A stretch of 64,000 bases of DNA from JBEIFW01 sp046081125 (GTDB taxonomy: Bacteria > Actinomycetota > Acidimicrobiia > Acidimicrobiales > Ilumatobacteraceae), in assembly GCA_046081125.1 (NCBI GenBank), contig JBJTVH010000097.1, forward strand, positions 1-64,000, given 5' to 3'. Positions 53,623-64,000 of this stretch are shown piece by piece (positions within the stretch are counted from its first letter, which is position 1; the number at the start of each line of letters is the position of its first letter). The translations under genes and the position numbers were made by a program. A model generated the notes under the pieces. It searched no databases and had not been told where the DNA came from. It saw nothing but the letters and a program-made list of their open reading frames with translations.

Positions 53623-54741
53623 GTGGCGCTGACGGTCGGAGTACCGCGGGAGACCAAGACGCAGGAGCACCGCGTCGCGATCACCCCCGACGGCGTGCGC
53701 GAGCTCGAGCGCGCCGGGGTCGAGGTGTTCGTGGAGACCGGCGCCGGGGAGGATTCGTTCATCACCGATGCCGAGTACGCGGCGGCCGGTGCGACGGTCG
53801 TGGCCCGGGCCGAGGAGGCCTGGGCCCAGGCGCTGGTGGTGAAGGTGAAAGAGCCGCAGCCGGCCGAGTTCGGCTTCCTGCGACCCGAGCTCACCCTGTT
53901 CACCTTCCTGCACCTCGCCGCGTACCCGGCGGTGGCCGACGCGCTCTTGGCCTCCCGGTGTACGGCGGTCGCCTACGAGACCGTGCAGCTCCCGAACGGC
54001 ACGCTGCCGCTGCTGGCACCGATGAGCGAGGTCGCCGGTCGCCTCGCGGTCCAGGTCGGCGCCAACTACCTGTCCCGCCACCACGGCGGCCGCGGGGTCC
54101 TGCTCGGGGGAACCCCGGGAGTCCGCCCGGCCCGGGTGGTCGTCCTCGGGGCCGGCAACGTCGGGTGGAACGCAGCCTGGATCGCAGCGGGCATGGAGGC
54201 CGAGGTGCTCCTGCTCGATCGGAACATCGACCGGTTGCGGTTCGTCGACCAGATCCACAAGGGCCGGATCGTCACGATCGCATCGAACCGGGGCGCCATC
54301 GAACGGGCCGTGATCGACGCGGATCTCGTCATCGGTGCCGTGCTCGTCGCCGGCGGCCGCGCGCCGGTGGTGGTGTCCGAGGAACTGGTGCGGGCGATGA
54401 AGCTCGGGGCGGTCGTCGTCGACGTGGCCGTCGATCAGGGGGGGTGCATCGCCACGACCCGCGAGACCACCCACACCCATCCGGTGTACGAGCGCTACGG
54501 CGTGCTCCACTACGCCGTGGGCAACATGCCCGGCGCCGTGCCGAACACCTCCACGTACGCGCTCACCAACGCCACGCTGCCGTACCTGCAGGCCTTGGCC
54601 ACCAAAGGTGCGGCGGCGGCCACGGCCGCCGATCCCACCCTGGCGCTCGGGCTCAACTGTGCCGCCGGTGCCCTCGTCAACCCCGTGGTCGCCGCCGCCC
54701 TCGGGCGTACGGCGGTGGCGCCAGCGACCGTCCTCACGTGA
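53623..54741 (+). CDS. ald: Alanine dehydrogenase
   Basis: A 372-aa enzyme converting L-alanine to pyruvate and ammonia with NAD. Catalytic residues lie in VVKVKEPQ (Lys) and FTFLHLAA (His); RVVVLGAGNVGWNAA binds NAD and VDVAVDQGGC holds the catalytic Asp. GTG 53623 is preceded by GGAGGGAG. It is divergent from potA and precedes the second peptide-type importer, which may supply alanine-releasing peptides. Confidence 0.95.
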   Translation: MALTVGVPRETKTQEHRVAITPDGVRELERAGVEVFVETGAGEDSFITDAEYAAAGATVVARAEEAWAQALVVKVKEPQPAEFGFLRPELTLFTFLHLAAYPAVADALLASRCTAVAYETVQLPNGTLPLLAPMSEVAGRLAVQVGANYLSRHHGGRGVLLGGTPGVRPARVVVLGAGNVGWNAAWIAAGMEAEVLLLDRNIDRLRFVDQIHKGRIVTIASNRGAIERAVIDADLVIGAVLVAGGRAPVVVSEELVRAMKLGAVVVDVAVDQGGCIATTRETTHTHPVYERYGVLHYAVGNMPGAVPNTSTYALTNATLPYLQALATKGAAAATAADPTLALGLNCAAGALVNPVVAAALGRTAVAPATVLT

Positions 54742-54745
54742 AAAG

Positions 54746-54801
54746 TGAGAGTGTCCTCTCAGGTTACGGCCTGCTTGACATTCGACCGATGTGCTAGGAA
54801 T
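54746..54801 (+). promoter_or_regulatory. Inverted repeat and candidate promoter before the importer operon
   Basis: TGAGAG (54746-54751) and CTCTCA (54756-54761) form a perfect hairpin with a 4-base loop just after ald. TTGACA (54775-54780) is a consensus -35. TAGGAA (54795-54800) with an upstream TG could be an extended -10, but the 14-bp spacer is short. The hairpin has no U-run and could be an operator. Confidence 0.4.
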
Positions 54802-54862
54802 TCGAGACCGGTTCCGAGGGGATCCGGTCCGGTTCACACCGGGACCACACAGGGGGAAACTC

Positions 54863-56491
54863 GTGCGCCGATCGCTCGTCGCACTGGTCGGAGCCTCGCT
54901 GGTCGTCGCCGCCTGCGGTGACGACTCGAAGAGCTCCGAGCAGACCACGGCCGTGACGAAGGTGGCCCAAGAGGTCACCACGTTGGCCTCGACCACCACC
55001 GTCGCGGGCAGCACCGCTGCGCCATCCACCACCGCGGCCGCCAAGCCGATCGACACGAACGCCACGTTGCGGTTCTCGTACCAGGTCGGCCCCACCAGCT
55101 GGGACCCGGCCAGGATGTCGTCGAGCTTCGACACGCCGACGGCGTTCTTCGCCTACGACCGGTTGGTGCACCTCAACACGGGTGCCGACCCGATCCCCGG
55201 CATCGCGGAGAAGTGGGAGTTCTCGGCCGACGGCAAAGCGCTCACCTTCACCCTGCGCAAGGGCGTGAAGTTCCACGACGGCACCCCGCTCGACGCCGAG
55301 GCCGTCAAGGCGAACCTGCTGCGCAACGCGGCGGGCACCTCGAAGGGTGAGCTCGCGCCGATCGACACGATCGACACGCCGGACCCGCTGACGGTCAAGC
55401 TCAACCTGAAGTCCCCGGGCGGCTCGCTCCCCGGCGTGCTGACGGACCGCCCCGGCGTGCTGGCCAGCCCGAAGTCCTTCGCCGATGAGGCGGCGACCAA
55501 GGCGCTCGACCTGATGCCCGTCGGTGCCGGCATGTACAAGGTCACCGAGTTCGTGAAGGACCAGAAGATCGTCCTCGAGCGCTTCGCCGACTACTGGGAC
55601 AAGGCCGCCCAGGGTGCGGCCAAGGTCGAGATCCTGGTCCTCGCCGACAACAACGCACGCGCCAACGCGCTCAAGTCCGGTCAGCTCGACATCATCAACC
55701 TCGACGCGAGCCAGATCGACGAGTTCAAGAAGATCTCGGGGCTCAAGGTCACCGAGGGTCTGAGCCTGAGCCTCATGCACGTCCAGCTGAACCGGTCCAA
55801 GCCGTTCCTGGACAAGAAGGAAGTCCGCCAGGCGATGAACATGGCGGTCGACCGTGCGGCGCTCGTCAAGCTCGCGAACTACGGCTACGGCGCCCCGAAC
55901 AACCAGTACTTCCCGAAGGGCTACTTCGGGTACAACGAGGCGATCTCGATCGACCAGTACAAGTACGAGCCCGCCAAGGCCAAGGAGATGCTGAAGGCCG
56001 CCGGCGTGCCCGACAACTGGGAGCTCGACACCGTCGTGCCGAACCTCAGCTACTACCTGACGCTCGCGCAGGCGGTGAAGGACCAGATGGCGGCGGCGGG
56101 TATCAACCTGAAGCTCCGTCCGGTCGATCCGGTGCAGACCGCCCCGATCTTCTACGTCCAGCAGTCCGGTGACGTGCTGATCTCGGTGTTCGGCGGCCGC
56201 GCCGATCCGGCCCAGCTGCTGAACTCGCTGTTCACCAAGGGCCCGATCCAGAACCCCGGTGGCCACACCACGCCGAAGATCGTCGAGCTCGTCGCCAAGG
56301 CGAACGAGCCCGGTGACCAGAAGGCCCGCGCCGCTGCCGTCCAGGCTGCGTCGAAGGAGATCGCCGACGAGGCCATGAACGTCGTGATGCTCCACAGCTC
56401 GGCGTCGTTCGCTTGGACCGAGAAGCTCGCGGGCTTCCAGACGTGGCTGGCCGGCAAGCCCGAGTTCCGCGGCGTCGGCCTCACCAAGTAG
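54863..56491 (+). CDS. Substrate-binding lipoprotein of second peptide-type ABC importer
   Basis: A 542-aa family 5 solute-binding protein. The signal peptide from GTG 54863 (VRRSLVALVGASLVV) ends in the lipobox VVAAC. A Thr/Ser/Ala-rich linker follows, then the binding domain with LTFTLRKGVKFHDGTPL. AGGGGGAA at 54851-54858 is the ribosome-binding site; an earlier in-frame ATG at 54791 would spoil the signal. Peptides are the default substrate guess. Confidence 0.92.
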   Translation: MRRSLVALVGASLVVAACGDDSKSSEQTTAVTKVAQEVTTLASTTTVAGSTAAPSTTAAAKPIDTNATLRFSYQVGPTSWDPARMSSSFDTPTAFFAYDRLVHLNTGADPIPGIAEKWEFSADGKALTFTLRKGVKFHDGTPLDAEAVKANLLRNAAGTSKGELAPIDTIDTPDPLTVKLNLKSPGGSLPGVLTDRPGVLASPKSFADEAATKALDLMPVGAGMYKVTEFVKDQKIVLERFADYWDKAAQGAAKVEILVLADNNARANALKSGQLDIINLDASQIDEFKKISGLKVTEGLSLSLMHVQLNRSKPFLDKKEVRQAMNMAVDRAALVKLANYGYGAPNNQYFPKGYFGYNEAISIDQYKYEPAKAKEMLKAAGVPDNWELDTVVPNLSYYLTLAQAVKDQMAAAGINLKLRPVDPVQTAPIFYVQQSGDVLISVFGGRADPAQLLNSLFTKGPIQNPGGHTTPKIVELVAKANEPGDQKARAAAVQAASKEIADEAMNVVMLHSSASFAWTEKLAGFQTWLAGKPEFRGVGLTK

Positions 56492-56524
56492 TCCGAAGCT
56501 CCGGCTCCGGCGAGGGACATCGTC

Positions 56525-57469
56525 ATGGGAAAGCTGATCGTCAGGCGGTTGCTCCTGACCATCCCGCTGCTGTTCGTCGTGTCGCTCATCGTGTTCGGTC
56601 TGGCCAAGCTGGTACCTGGTGACCCCGCCGTCACCATCGCCGGCGAGAACGCCACGATCGAACGGATCGAGCAGATACGCGACCGGTTGGGGGAGAACGA
56701 TCCGGCGATCGTGCAATACGGCCGCCTGATCAAAGGGGTGTTCACCGGTGACCTCGGGACGTCGCTCTATTCCGAGCAGAAGGTCACCGACGCGATCACC
56801 ACCGCCCTCCCCGTGACGCTGTCCCTCGCCGGGCTGGCGTTGCTGTTCGTCGTGCTGTTCGGCGTGTCGTTCGGGCTCCTGGCCGGGTCCCGGCCAGGAT
56901 CGCTCGCCGACCGCGTCCTCACCGTGCTGGCGGCGCTCGGCGTCGCCGCACCGGGGTACTGGGTGGGGATCATCCTCATCATCGTGTTCGGTCTGAACCT
57001 CGGCTGGTTCCCGACCGGGCTCTACGTGAAGATCACCGAGGATCCGCTCAACTGGCTCTACCACCTCGCCCTACCGGCGTTCGCGCTGTCGCTCGCCGGC
57101 ATCGTCGAGGTGACCCGCCAGTTGCGTGGCTCGTTGCGGGACACGATGCAGCAGGACTACGTGCGCACCGCGCGCGCGAAGGGCCTGAGCGGGCGCCTCG
57201 TGATCCTGAAGCATGCGCTGAAGAACGCCGCCATCCCGGTCGTCACCGTCATCGGCCTGCAGGTAAACGCGCTGCTCGGTGGCGCGATCGCCCTCGAGTT
57301 GGTGTTCGGGTTCTCGGGGGTCGGCGCCCTGGCCATCCGTGCGGTGGTCAACCGCGACCTGCCGATCATCCAGGGGATCGTGCTGATGTCGGTGTTCGTC
57401 GTCACGATCAGCAACCTGCTCGTCGACCTGGCCTACGGCTGGCTCAACCCGAAGGTGCGTGCCCAATGA
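56525..57469 (+). CDS. ABC importer permease, DppB-like
   Basis: A 314-aa permease: first helix LLTIPLLFVVSLIVFGLAKL, then VPGDPAVTIAG, and the coupling loop QQDYVRTARAKGL. It starts 33 bp after the binding-protein gene, and its stop overlaps the DppC-like start as ATGA. Confidence 0.93.
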   Translation: MGKLIVRRLLLTIPLLFVVSLIVFGLAKLVPGDPAVTIAGENATIERIEQIRDRLGENDPAIVQYGRLIKGVFTGDLGTSLYSEQKVTDAITTALPVTLSLAGLALLFVVLFGVSFGLLAGSRPGSLADRVLTVLAALGVAAPGYWVGIILIIVFGLNLGWFPTGLYVKITEDPLNWLYHLALPAFALSLAGIVEVTRQLRGSLRDTMQQDYVRTARAKGLSGRLVILKHALKNAAIPVVTVIGLQVNALLGGAIALELVFGFSGVGALAIRAVVNRDLPIIQGIVLMSVFVVTISNLLVDLAYGWLNPKVRAQ

Positions 57470-58415
57470 GCGACACCTCGATCCCCGTGGTGCCCACCGG
57501 CCCAGAGGTCTGGCGCCGCCACGCCGCCGAGCACGTCGTCGAGCAGTCGATCGACGAATCCTCCGGGCCGGTGTCGGCCCGCAAGCGGTTCCTGCGCCGG
57601 TTCCTGCGGCAGCGACTCGCGCTGATCTCGCTCGGGTTCTTGGTGCTCATCATCCTGGTGGCGATCTTCGCGCCGGTGCTCGCACCGTTCGATCCCGACA
57701 AGACGAACGTGCTCGAGCGGTTCGCCTCGCCGTCGGGCAAGCATTGGCTCGGCACCGATCAGCTCGGCCGCGACACGTTGAGCCGCATGCTCTTCGGCGC
57801 CCGGGTTTCGCTGATCGCCGCGTTCCAGGCGGTCGGTATCGCGCTGCTGCTCGGCCTGATCCCCGGCCTCGTCGCCGGCTACTTCGGCCGGTGGATCGAC
57901 GTGACGATCATGCGGATCGCCGAGGCGATCATGACCTTCCCGCCGCTGCTGCTCGCCATCGCCATCGTCGCCGTGCGGGGCCCCGGCCTCGGCAACGCGA
58001 TGCTGGCGGTCGGCATCGTGTCGGCCCCCCGGTTCGCCCGCCTGGTGCGCGGTCTCGTGCTCGCCGTGCGGGAGGAGACCTACATCGAGGCCTCGCGTTC
58101 GATCGGCACGCCGACGGCGAGGATCCTGCGGCGACACGTGTTGCCGAACATCCTGTCGCCGCTGGTGGTCCAGATCTCGCTGGCGCTCGGGTTCTCGATG
58201 TTGGCCGAAGCGGGCCTGTCGTTCCTTGGTCTGGGGGTGCGCCCGCCGCAGGCCTCGTGGGGCTCGCTGCTGCAGGTGGCCTACGCCAACCTGAGCCAGA
58301 ACACCTTCCAGGCGATCCCACCCGGCGTGGCCATCATGATCTGCGTGCTTGCGTTCAACCTGCTCGGCGACGGCCTCCGGGACTCGCTCGGCAAAGAGAT
58401 CCGTCGGGGGAAGTG

Positions 58416-58416
<1 letters not shown>
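57466..58416 (+). CDS. ABC importer permease, DppC-like
   Basis: A 316-aa permease with a cytoplasmic N-terminal extension of about 45 residues, helix LALISLGFLVLIILVAIFAP, the motif HWLGTDQLGRDTLSR and the coupling loop EETYIEASRSIG. Its stop shares one base with the next start (TGATG). Confidence 0.93.
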
Positions 58417-59404
<988 letters not shown>

Positions 59405-59408
<4 letters not shown>

Positions 59409-60448
59409 ACGAGCCTGCAACCGCGACGGCGTCCGGCGGCGACGTCCTGCTGTCGATCGAGGACCTGCACGTCACGTTCCGGCGCCGCCGGACCGACCGA
59501 CCGGTGCGGGCGGTCAACGGGGTGAGCTTCACGCTCGATCGCGGTGAGACGATCGGAGTGGTGGGGGAATCCGGGTCCGGGAAGTCCACCATCGCCCGGG
59601 CGGTCATGCGGTTGGTGCCCGCCGAGCGGGGACGCGCCGTGCTCGACGGCCGTGACCTGCTGACGTTGGGCGGCGCCGATCTGCGCAACGCCCGCAGGGA
59701 CGTCCAGATGGTGTTCCAGGACCCATACTCGTCGATGAACCCCTCGATGGTGGTCGCCGACATCATCGGCGAGCCGCTCGAGGTGCAGGCGGGGATCAAG
59801 GGCGCCGCACGCGACAAGCGGGTGGCCGAACTGCTCGACAACGTCGGGCTGTCGTCGCGGCACCTGCAGCGGTATCCGTACGAGTTCTCCGGCGGGCAGC
59901 GCCAGCGCATCGCGATCGCCCGGGCGCTCGCGAACCGCCCGAAGCTCGTGATCCTCGACGAGGCGGTGTCGGCGCTCGACGTGTCGACGCAGAACCAGAT
60001 CATCAACCTCCTCGAGGACCTGCAGCACGGCACCGGCGTGTCGTTCCTGTTCATCGCCCACGACCTCGCCGTCGTGCGCCACATCGCTCGCCGCACCGTG
60101 GTGCTCTACCTCGGCCGGGTGATGGAGGAGGGGCCCTCGGAGCGCATCTTCGAAACGCCGGCCCACCCGTACTCGGAGGCCTTGCTCTCGGCGGTGCCGA
60201 TCCCCAACCCGGCCGTCCAGCGCCAGCGGTCGCGTGTCGTGCTGTCGGGTGAACCACCGGACCCGAGCAACCCGCCGCCGGGCTGCCCGTTCGCGGCCCG
60301 GTGCACCTACGTCATGGACATCTGCCGCACCGCGATGCCCGAGCCGACCCCGGTTGACGGCGGCGGCATCGTGGCCTGCCACCTGCAGACATCGGGCCCG
60401 GCGCTCGCCAGCCGCACCCTCTCGGCGTTGTCAGTCCGGCCCGGCTGA
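59405..60448 (+). CDS. ABC importer ATPase, DppF-like
   Basis: A 347-aa ATPase: GESGSGKST, FSGGQRQR, LVILDEAVSALD and CPFAARCTYVMDIC. The usual DEPTSALD reads DEAVSALD, with the catalytic Glu intact. It closes the five-gene operon. Its last 18 bp overlap the end of the convergent ABC ATPase gene. Confidence 0.94.
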
Positions 60449-61252
60449 CCAGGCGGACCAGCGCAGCCCCCGGCGCTCGAGCGTCAGCGAGAGCCCGAAG
60501 CACGCCGACAGCGTGTGGGCCGTCAACGTCTCCTCGAGCGGCCCGGCAGCGAGCACGCGGCCCTCGCGCAGCAGCAGGGCGTGCGTGAAGCCCGGAGGGA
60601 TCTCGTCGACGTGGTGGGTGACGAGCACGGTGGCCGGAGCGGTCGGATCTGCGGCGAGACCGGCGAGCGAGGCGACCAACTCCTCCCGGCCGGCGAGGTC
60701 CAACCCGGCGGTCGGCTCGTCGAGCAGGAGCAGTCCCGGGTCGGTCATCAACGTCCGGGCGAGCAGGGTCCGCTGTTGTTCACCCGACGACAGCGAGCCC
60801 ACCTCCCGCTCGGCGAGATGGGCCACGCCGAGCCGCCCGAGCTGGGCCACGGCCCGGTCCCGATCGGCGTCGTCGTAGCGGTGCCACCACGGTTCGAGCG
60901 CGGCGTGCTTGGCCGTCATCACGACCTCGGTGGCGGTGAGCTGCGGTCGGAGTTGCTGCGCGAGCGACGAGGACGCCACCCCGACCCGGGTGCGCAGGGT
61001 GCGCACGTCGGTGCGGCCCAGGGTCTCGCCGAGCACCTCGACGACGCCGGCGCTCGGATGCAGGTAGAGCGACGCGATCCCCACGAGGCTCGTCTTGCCG
61101 GAGCCGTTGCGGCCCAACACCACCCAGCGCTCGTTGCGGCGCACGGTCCAGTCGATGCCGTCGAGCAGCGGGCGCGCCCCGCGGACCAGTCGCACTCCCT
61201 GGAGGCGCAGCGCCGGCACGTCGGCGGCGCCGGGGTCCGGTTGCGCGGTCAT
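60431..61252 (-). CDS. Single ABC ATPase, ModF/YlmA-like
   Basis: A 273-aa ATPase: LGRNGSGKTSL, LSSGEQQRTLLAR (signature starts LSSGE), LLLLDEPTAGLD and VTHHVDEIPPG, the last being typical of the YlmA/ModF-like subgroup. No permease is adjacent. The ATG overlaps the stop of the ThDP enzyme gene as ATGA, an unexpected pairing. Transport partner or regulatory role unknown. Confidence 0.87.
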   Translation of the reverse strand: MTAQPDPGAADVPALRLQGVRLVRGARPLLDGIDWTVRRNERWVVLGRNGSGKTSLVGIASLYLHPSAGVVEVLGETLGRTDVRTLRTRVGVASSSLAQQLRPQLTATEVVMTAKHAALEPWWHRYDDADRDRAVAQLGRLGVAHLAEREVGSLSSGEQQRTLLARTLMTDPGLLLLDEPTAGLDLAGREELVASLAGLAADPTAPATVLVTHHVDEIPPGFTHALLLREGRVLAAGPLEETLTAHTLSACFGLSLTLERRGLRWSAWSAGPD

Positions 61253-62904
61253 TCGGCCGAGATCGGCAGCTCGACGAGCGCCGGGCGGCCGCTGGCCGCC
61301 GCAGTGCGCACGGCGTCGCTCGCATCGTCGAGCGAGTCGACCCGCACGGCGGGCACACCGAGCGACGTCGCGAGGCCGACGAAATCGACCGCCGGGTCGA
61401 CGAGGTCGAGGGCGACGAACCGGCCGGTGCGGACCGAATCGCCCTTCATGGCCCGCACGTTGTTCTTCAGGATCCGGTACTGGCGGTTGTTGAACACGGT
61501 GAACACCACCGGCAGCTGCTCGTGGGCCGCGGTCCACAGCGCCTGCGGGGAGTACATCGCCGAGCCGTCGCCCACGGCGGACAGCACCGGCAGCGTGCGC
61601 TCGTGGGCGAGGGCGACACCGAGCGCAGCGGGCATGCCCCAACCGAGCCCGCCGCCCTTGCAGAAGAAGTACCGGCCCGGCTCGCTCCAACGGTGGAAGC
61701 TGCGCACGAAGCCGCCCGTCGTGATCGCTTCGTCGACCACGGCAGCGCCCGGGGGCATGGCGCGCACGACGGCATGGGCGGCGGCCATCGGATCGAACGG
61801 CGCTGCGCCGTACCGGGATCGTGCCGACTCCTCGAAGTGCTCGAGCTCGGACTGCCGGCGGGTGGCCGCAGCGGCGACCGCATCGGCGGCGGCCGCGGCA
61901 TCGACCCGGCCGGCGACGAGCGCCGATAGCGCCCGCAACGACACCCGGGCATCGCCCACCGCCCCCCAACGCACCGGATAGGTGCGCCCGAGGTGCTGGT
62001 GGTCGGGCGCGAGATGGAGCAGTTCGGTGCCCTCGGGCAGCGGTGAGCCGTCGCTGTACGGGTAGACGAGGAACGGCTGGCGACCGACGTAGAACAGGCG
62101 CCGGTACCGGGCCAGCGCGGCGCGTGCCCCCGAGGCGAGCATCGGGAGCATCCCGGCGAACAGCGGGTGCTGGGCGGGGAACACCCCGGTGCCGTGGAGC
62201 GGCGCGGCGAACACCGGGGCGCCGAGGGCTTCGGCAAGTGCCGCGAGCTCGGCGTGGGCCCGCTCGTCGTGCACGCTGTCGCCTGCGACCAACGCCACGG
62301 AGCCGATCGGCTCGGAGGTGAGGAGGTCGGCCAACTCCTCGAGGGCGCCGGCGGTGGCGCCACCATGGATCATCGAGGCGGGCGGCACCGGGGCATCGCC
62401 CTCCTCGTCGAGGGTCGACATCGGCAGGCTGACGAACACCGGCCCGACCGGGGGCGCAGCGGCGTCGTGGAAGGCGCGCCGCATCACCGTGCCCAACTCC
62501 CGCAACGTGCGCACCTCGTGGGCCCACTTGGTGACCGGGCGCGCCAGGCCGACGAGGTCGCCGGACAGCATCGGATCGGCCTCGATGTGGCCGTAATGCT
62601 GCTGGCCGGCGGTGACCACGAGCGGCGAGTTGTTGGCCTGGGCGTTGGTGAGGTTGCCGATGGCGTTGCCGACACCCGCCGAGGTGTGAAGGTTCAGCAA
62701 CGCCGGCCGGCCGGTCGCCTGGGCGTAGCCATCGGCCATGCCGACCGCGGTCGCCTCCTGGAGCGCCAGCACGTAGTGGAGGTCCTCGGCGTCGGCCAGG
62801 GCGTCGATGAGCGGCAGCTCGGTCGAGCCGGGATTGCCGAACAGGTACCGCACGCCTTCGGTGCGCAGGACTTCGAGGAGGGCGTCGCGTCCGGAACGGG
62901 CCAT
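61249..62904 (-). CDS. Thiamine diphosphate-dependent enzyme, benzoylformate decarboxylase-like
   Basis: A 551-aa ThDP enzyme. FGNPGSTEL (S27), LALQEATAVGMADG (E50) and LNLHTSAGVGNA (H73) match Ser26, Glu47 and His70 of benzoylformate decarboxylase; GDGSAMY starts the ThDP motif and FNNRQY ends it. The second active-site histidine (His281 of that enzyme) appears to be Tyr in FLVYPYSDG. So a related decarboxylase, carboligase or acetolactate synthase-like activity is possible. TAAGTT 7 nt before ATG 62904 suggests a leaderless mRNA. Confidence 0.85.
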   Translation of the reverse strand: MARSGRDALLEVLRTEGVRYLFGNPGSTELPLIDALADAEDLHYVLALQEATAVGMADGYAQATGRPALLNLHTSAGVGNAIGNLTNAQANNSPLVVTAGQQHYGHIEADPMLSGDLVGLARPVTKWAHEVRTLRELGTVMRRAFHDAAAPPVGPVFVSLPMSTLDEEGDAPVPPASMIHGGATAGALEELADLLTSEPIGSVALVAGDSVHDERAHAELAALAEALGAPVFAAPLHGTGVFPAQHPLFAGMLPMLASGARAALARYRRLFYVGRQPFLVYPYSDGSPLPEGTELLHLAPDHQHLGRTYPVRWGAVGDARVSLRALSALVAGRVDAAAAADAVAAAATRRQSELEHFEESARSRYGAAPFDPMAAAHAVVRAMPPGAAVVDEAITTGGFVRSFHRWSEPGRYFFCKGGGLGWGMPAALGVALAHERTLPVLSAVGDGSAMYSPQALWTAAHEQLPVVFTVFNNRQYRILKNNVRAMKGDSVRTGRFVALDLVDPAVDFVGLATSLGVPAVRVDSLDDASDAVRTAAASGRPALVELPISAE

Positions 62905-62911
62905 GGAGGCG

Positions 62912-62917
62912 AACTTA
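62912..62917 (-). promoter_or_regulatory. -10 box of a likely leaderless promoter, overlapping a stop codon
   Basis: On the minus strand TAAGTT ends 7 nt before ATG 62904. Its TAA is also the stop codon of the upstream ABC exporter gene, so the ThDP enzyme gene probably has its own promoter inside that gene's end. Confidence 0.5.
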
Positions 62918-64000
62918 GCCCTGGGCAGCCACAGCCTCGTCCGGGCCGGCGCCGCCCGCAGCGGCCCAGGCGGCGTGGAGGGCGGCATAGTGACCGCCGA
63001 GCGCCACGAGTTCGTCGTGGGTGCCGAGCTCGACGATCGTGCCCCGCTCGACCACGGCGATGCGGTCGGCCCGCATGGCCGTCGCGAGCCGATGGGCGAT
63101 CAGCACGGCGGTCCGCCCGGCAAGGACGGCATCGAGCGCCCGCTCGACCTGGGACTCCGAGGCGAGATCCAGGTTGGAGGTGGCCTCGTCGAGGATCAGC
63201 ACGCGCGGGCGGGCGAGGAAGGCGCGGGCCAGCGCGAGGAGCTGACGTTCGCCAGCCGACAGCGACACGCCCCGCTCGTGCACCGGCGCGTCGAGACCCT
63301 CGGGAAGCCGTGCCACGAGATCGTCGAGTCCGACGGCCTGGCACGCGGCGCGCACCTCGTCGTCGGTGGCGTCCGGTCGGCCGAAGGTGAGGTTGTGCCG
63401 CAACGAGCCGGCGAACAGGAACGGCTCTTGCGGCACGATGCCGAGCTGGCGGCGAAGGGAGGCCTGGGTGACGGTGCGCACGTCGACCCCGTCGACGGCG
63501 ACCGTGCCCGCCGTCGGGTCGTAGAAGCGGGCGACGAGCTTCGCGATCGTCGACTTGCCGGCGCCGGTGGTGCCGACGAAGGCCACGGTCTCGCCCGGGG
63601 CGATGGACAGCGACACGTCGCGCAGGACGGGCACGCCCGGGTCGTACCCGAACGTCACCCGGTCGAGGGTGATCGCACCGTCGATCGGCCCGAGCACCGT
63701 GGCGTCGGGAGCGTCGGCGACGGAAGGTTCGGTGGCGAGCAGATCCCGCAGCTTGGCCACCGCCGCCTGCCCGGACTGGTAGGTGGTGTAGAGCTGCACG
63801 AGCGACTGGATCGGGGCGAAGAACGCGGTCAGGTAGAGCACGAACGCCGCCAGCTCACCGATCGACAGCGAGCCGTCGATGACCATCGTGCCGCCGACGC
63901 CGAGGACCACGACCTGACCGAGCGCACCGACGAGGTCGGTGGCGGCGCTGAACGTGGCGTTCTGCGTGGCGGTCGCGACGTTCGCCTCCCGATACCGGCC
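62915..64000 (-). CDS. ABC exporter, permease-ATPase fusion, 5' end outside window
   Basis: The last about 360 codons of a type IV ABC exporter half-transporter. The end of the membrane domain is visible (RYREANVATATQNATFSAAT, then LAAFVLYLTAFFAPIQSL). The ATPase follows: GTTGAGKST, YDP-associated Q-loop VPQEPFLF, LSAGERQLLALARAFL, VLILDEATSNLD and LIAHRLAT. The signature serine motif reads LSAGE. Drug or lipid export is the usual role. The frame is open to base 64000. Confidence 0.92.
   Translation of the reverse strand, partial: GRYREANVATATQNATFSAATDLVGALGQVVVLGVGGTMVIDGSLSIGELAAFVLYLTAFFAPIQSLVQLYTTYQSGQAAVAKLRDLLATEPSVADAPDATVLGPIDGAITLDRVTFGYDPGVPVLRDVSLSIAPGETVAFVGTTGAGKSTIAKLVARFYDPTAGTVAVDGVDVRTVTQASLRRQLGIVPQEPFLFAGSLRHNLTFGRPDATDDEVRAACQAVGLDDLVARLPEGLDAPVHERGVSLSAGERQLLALARAFLARPRVLILDEATSNLDLASESQVERALDAVLAGRTAVLIAHRLATAMRADRIAVVERGTIVELGTHDELVALGGHYAALHAAWAAAGGAGPDEAVAAQG

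Overview
The window is high-GC DNA with dense genes, many GTG starts, ATGA/GTGA/TGATG stop-start overlaps, a WhiB regulator, a DUF3499 protein and lipoproteins with Thr/Ala-rich linkers behind the lipobox. This points to an actinobacterium. Class Acidimicrobiia is my best guess, from style only; there is no rRNA in the window. About 55 protein genes, one tRNA (Val-CAC), three pseudogenes and several promoters or operators can be supported. I see no CRISPR array, insertion sequence or prophage.

Region 1 (1-8.4 kb) looks like one end of a horizontally acquired defence island, with visibly lower GC than the rest. It carries the 3' part of hsdR (type I restriction), an overlapping YgjP-type zinc metallopeptidase, and a 1265-codon protein of unknown function with an apparently dead NTPase-like core. 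Next come a recombinase-tail-like HTH protein on the other strand and a decayed YefM-YoeB toxin-antitoxin locus that still has a recognisable operator.

Region 2 (8.4-20.2 kb) is ordinary chromosomal content: a DoxX-like membrane protein, a secreted protein and its broken tandem paralogue, an enoyl-CoA hydratase family protein, a peroxiredoxin, a CASTOR/POLLUX-like channel, an enolase-superfamily enzyme, an MFS-spermidine synthase fusion, an iron alcohol dehydrogenase, a fatty-acid desaturase and a divergent XRE regulator.

Region 3 (20.2-38.6 kb) is the metabolic centrepiece. A peptide/nickel-type ABC importer (binding protein, two permeases, one fused double ATPase) is divergent from a corrinoid operon (corrinoid protein, DUF1638, PF13769-like protein, RACE-type reactivase). 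That operon runs tail to tail into a seven-gene operon: MttB-like methyltransferase, dimethylglycine dehydrogenase-like enzyme, sarcosine oxidase subunits A, G, B and D, and a homocysteine methyltransferase. Together they could remove all N-methyl groups from a quaternary amine such as glycine betaine, one methyl through corrinoid and the others oxidatively.

Region 4 (38.6-49.6 kb) has housekeeping and small genes: DUF2231 protein, cupredoxin lipoprotein, WhiB, TrpD, a DEDDh-UvrC-like nuclease, an NYN-domain protein, a SRPBCC/zinc-ribbon/DUF3499 operon, a flavin monooxygenase, tRNA-Val, a membrane J-domain protein, a DUF2087 regulator and a hydroxyacid dehydrogenase. Region 5 (49.6-64 kb) holds a complete potADBC-like operon, alanine dehydrogenase, a second five-gene Dpp/Opp-type importer, an ABC ATPase coupled to a ThDP-dependent enzyme, and the 3' part of an ABC exporter.

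A recurring regulatory theme is a TANNNT box 6-9 nt before the start codon of at least ten genes, which is the signature of leaderless mRNAs in actinobacteria.
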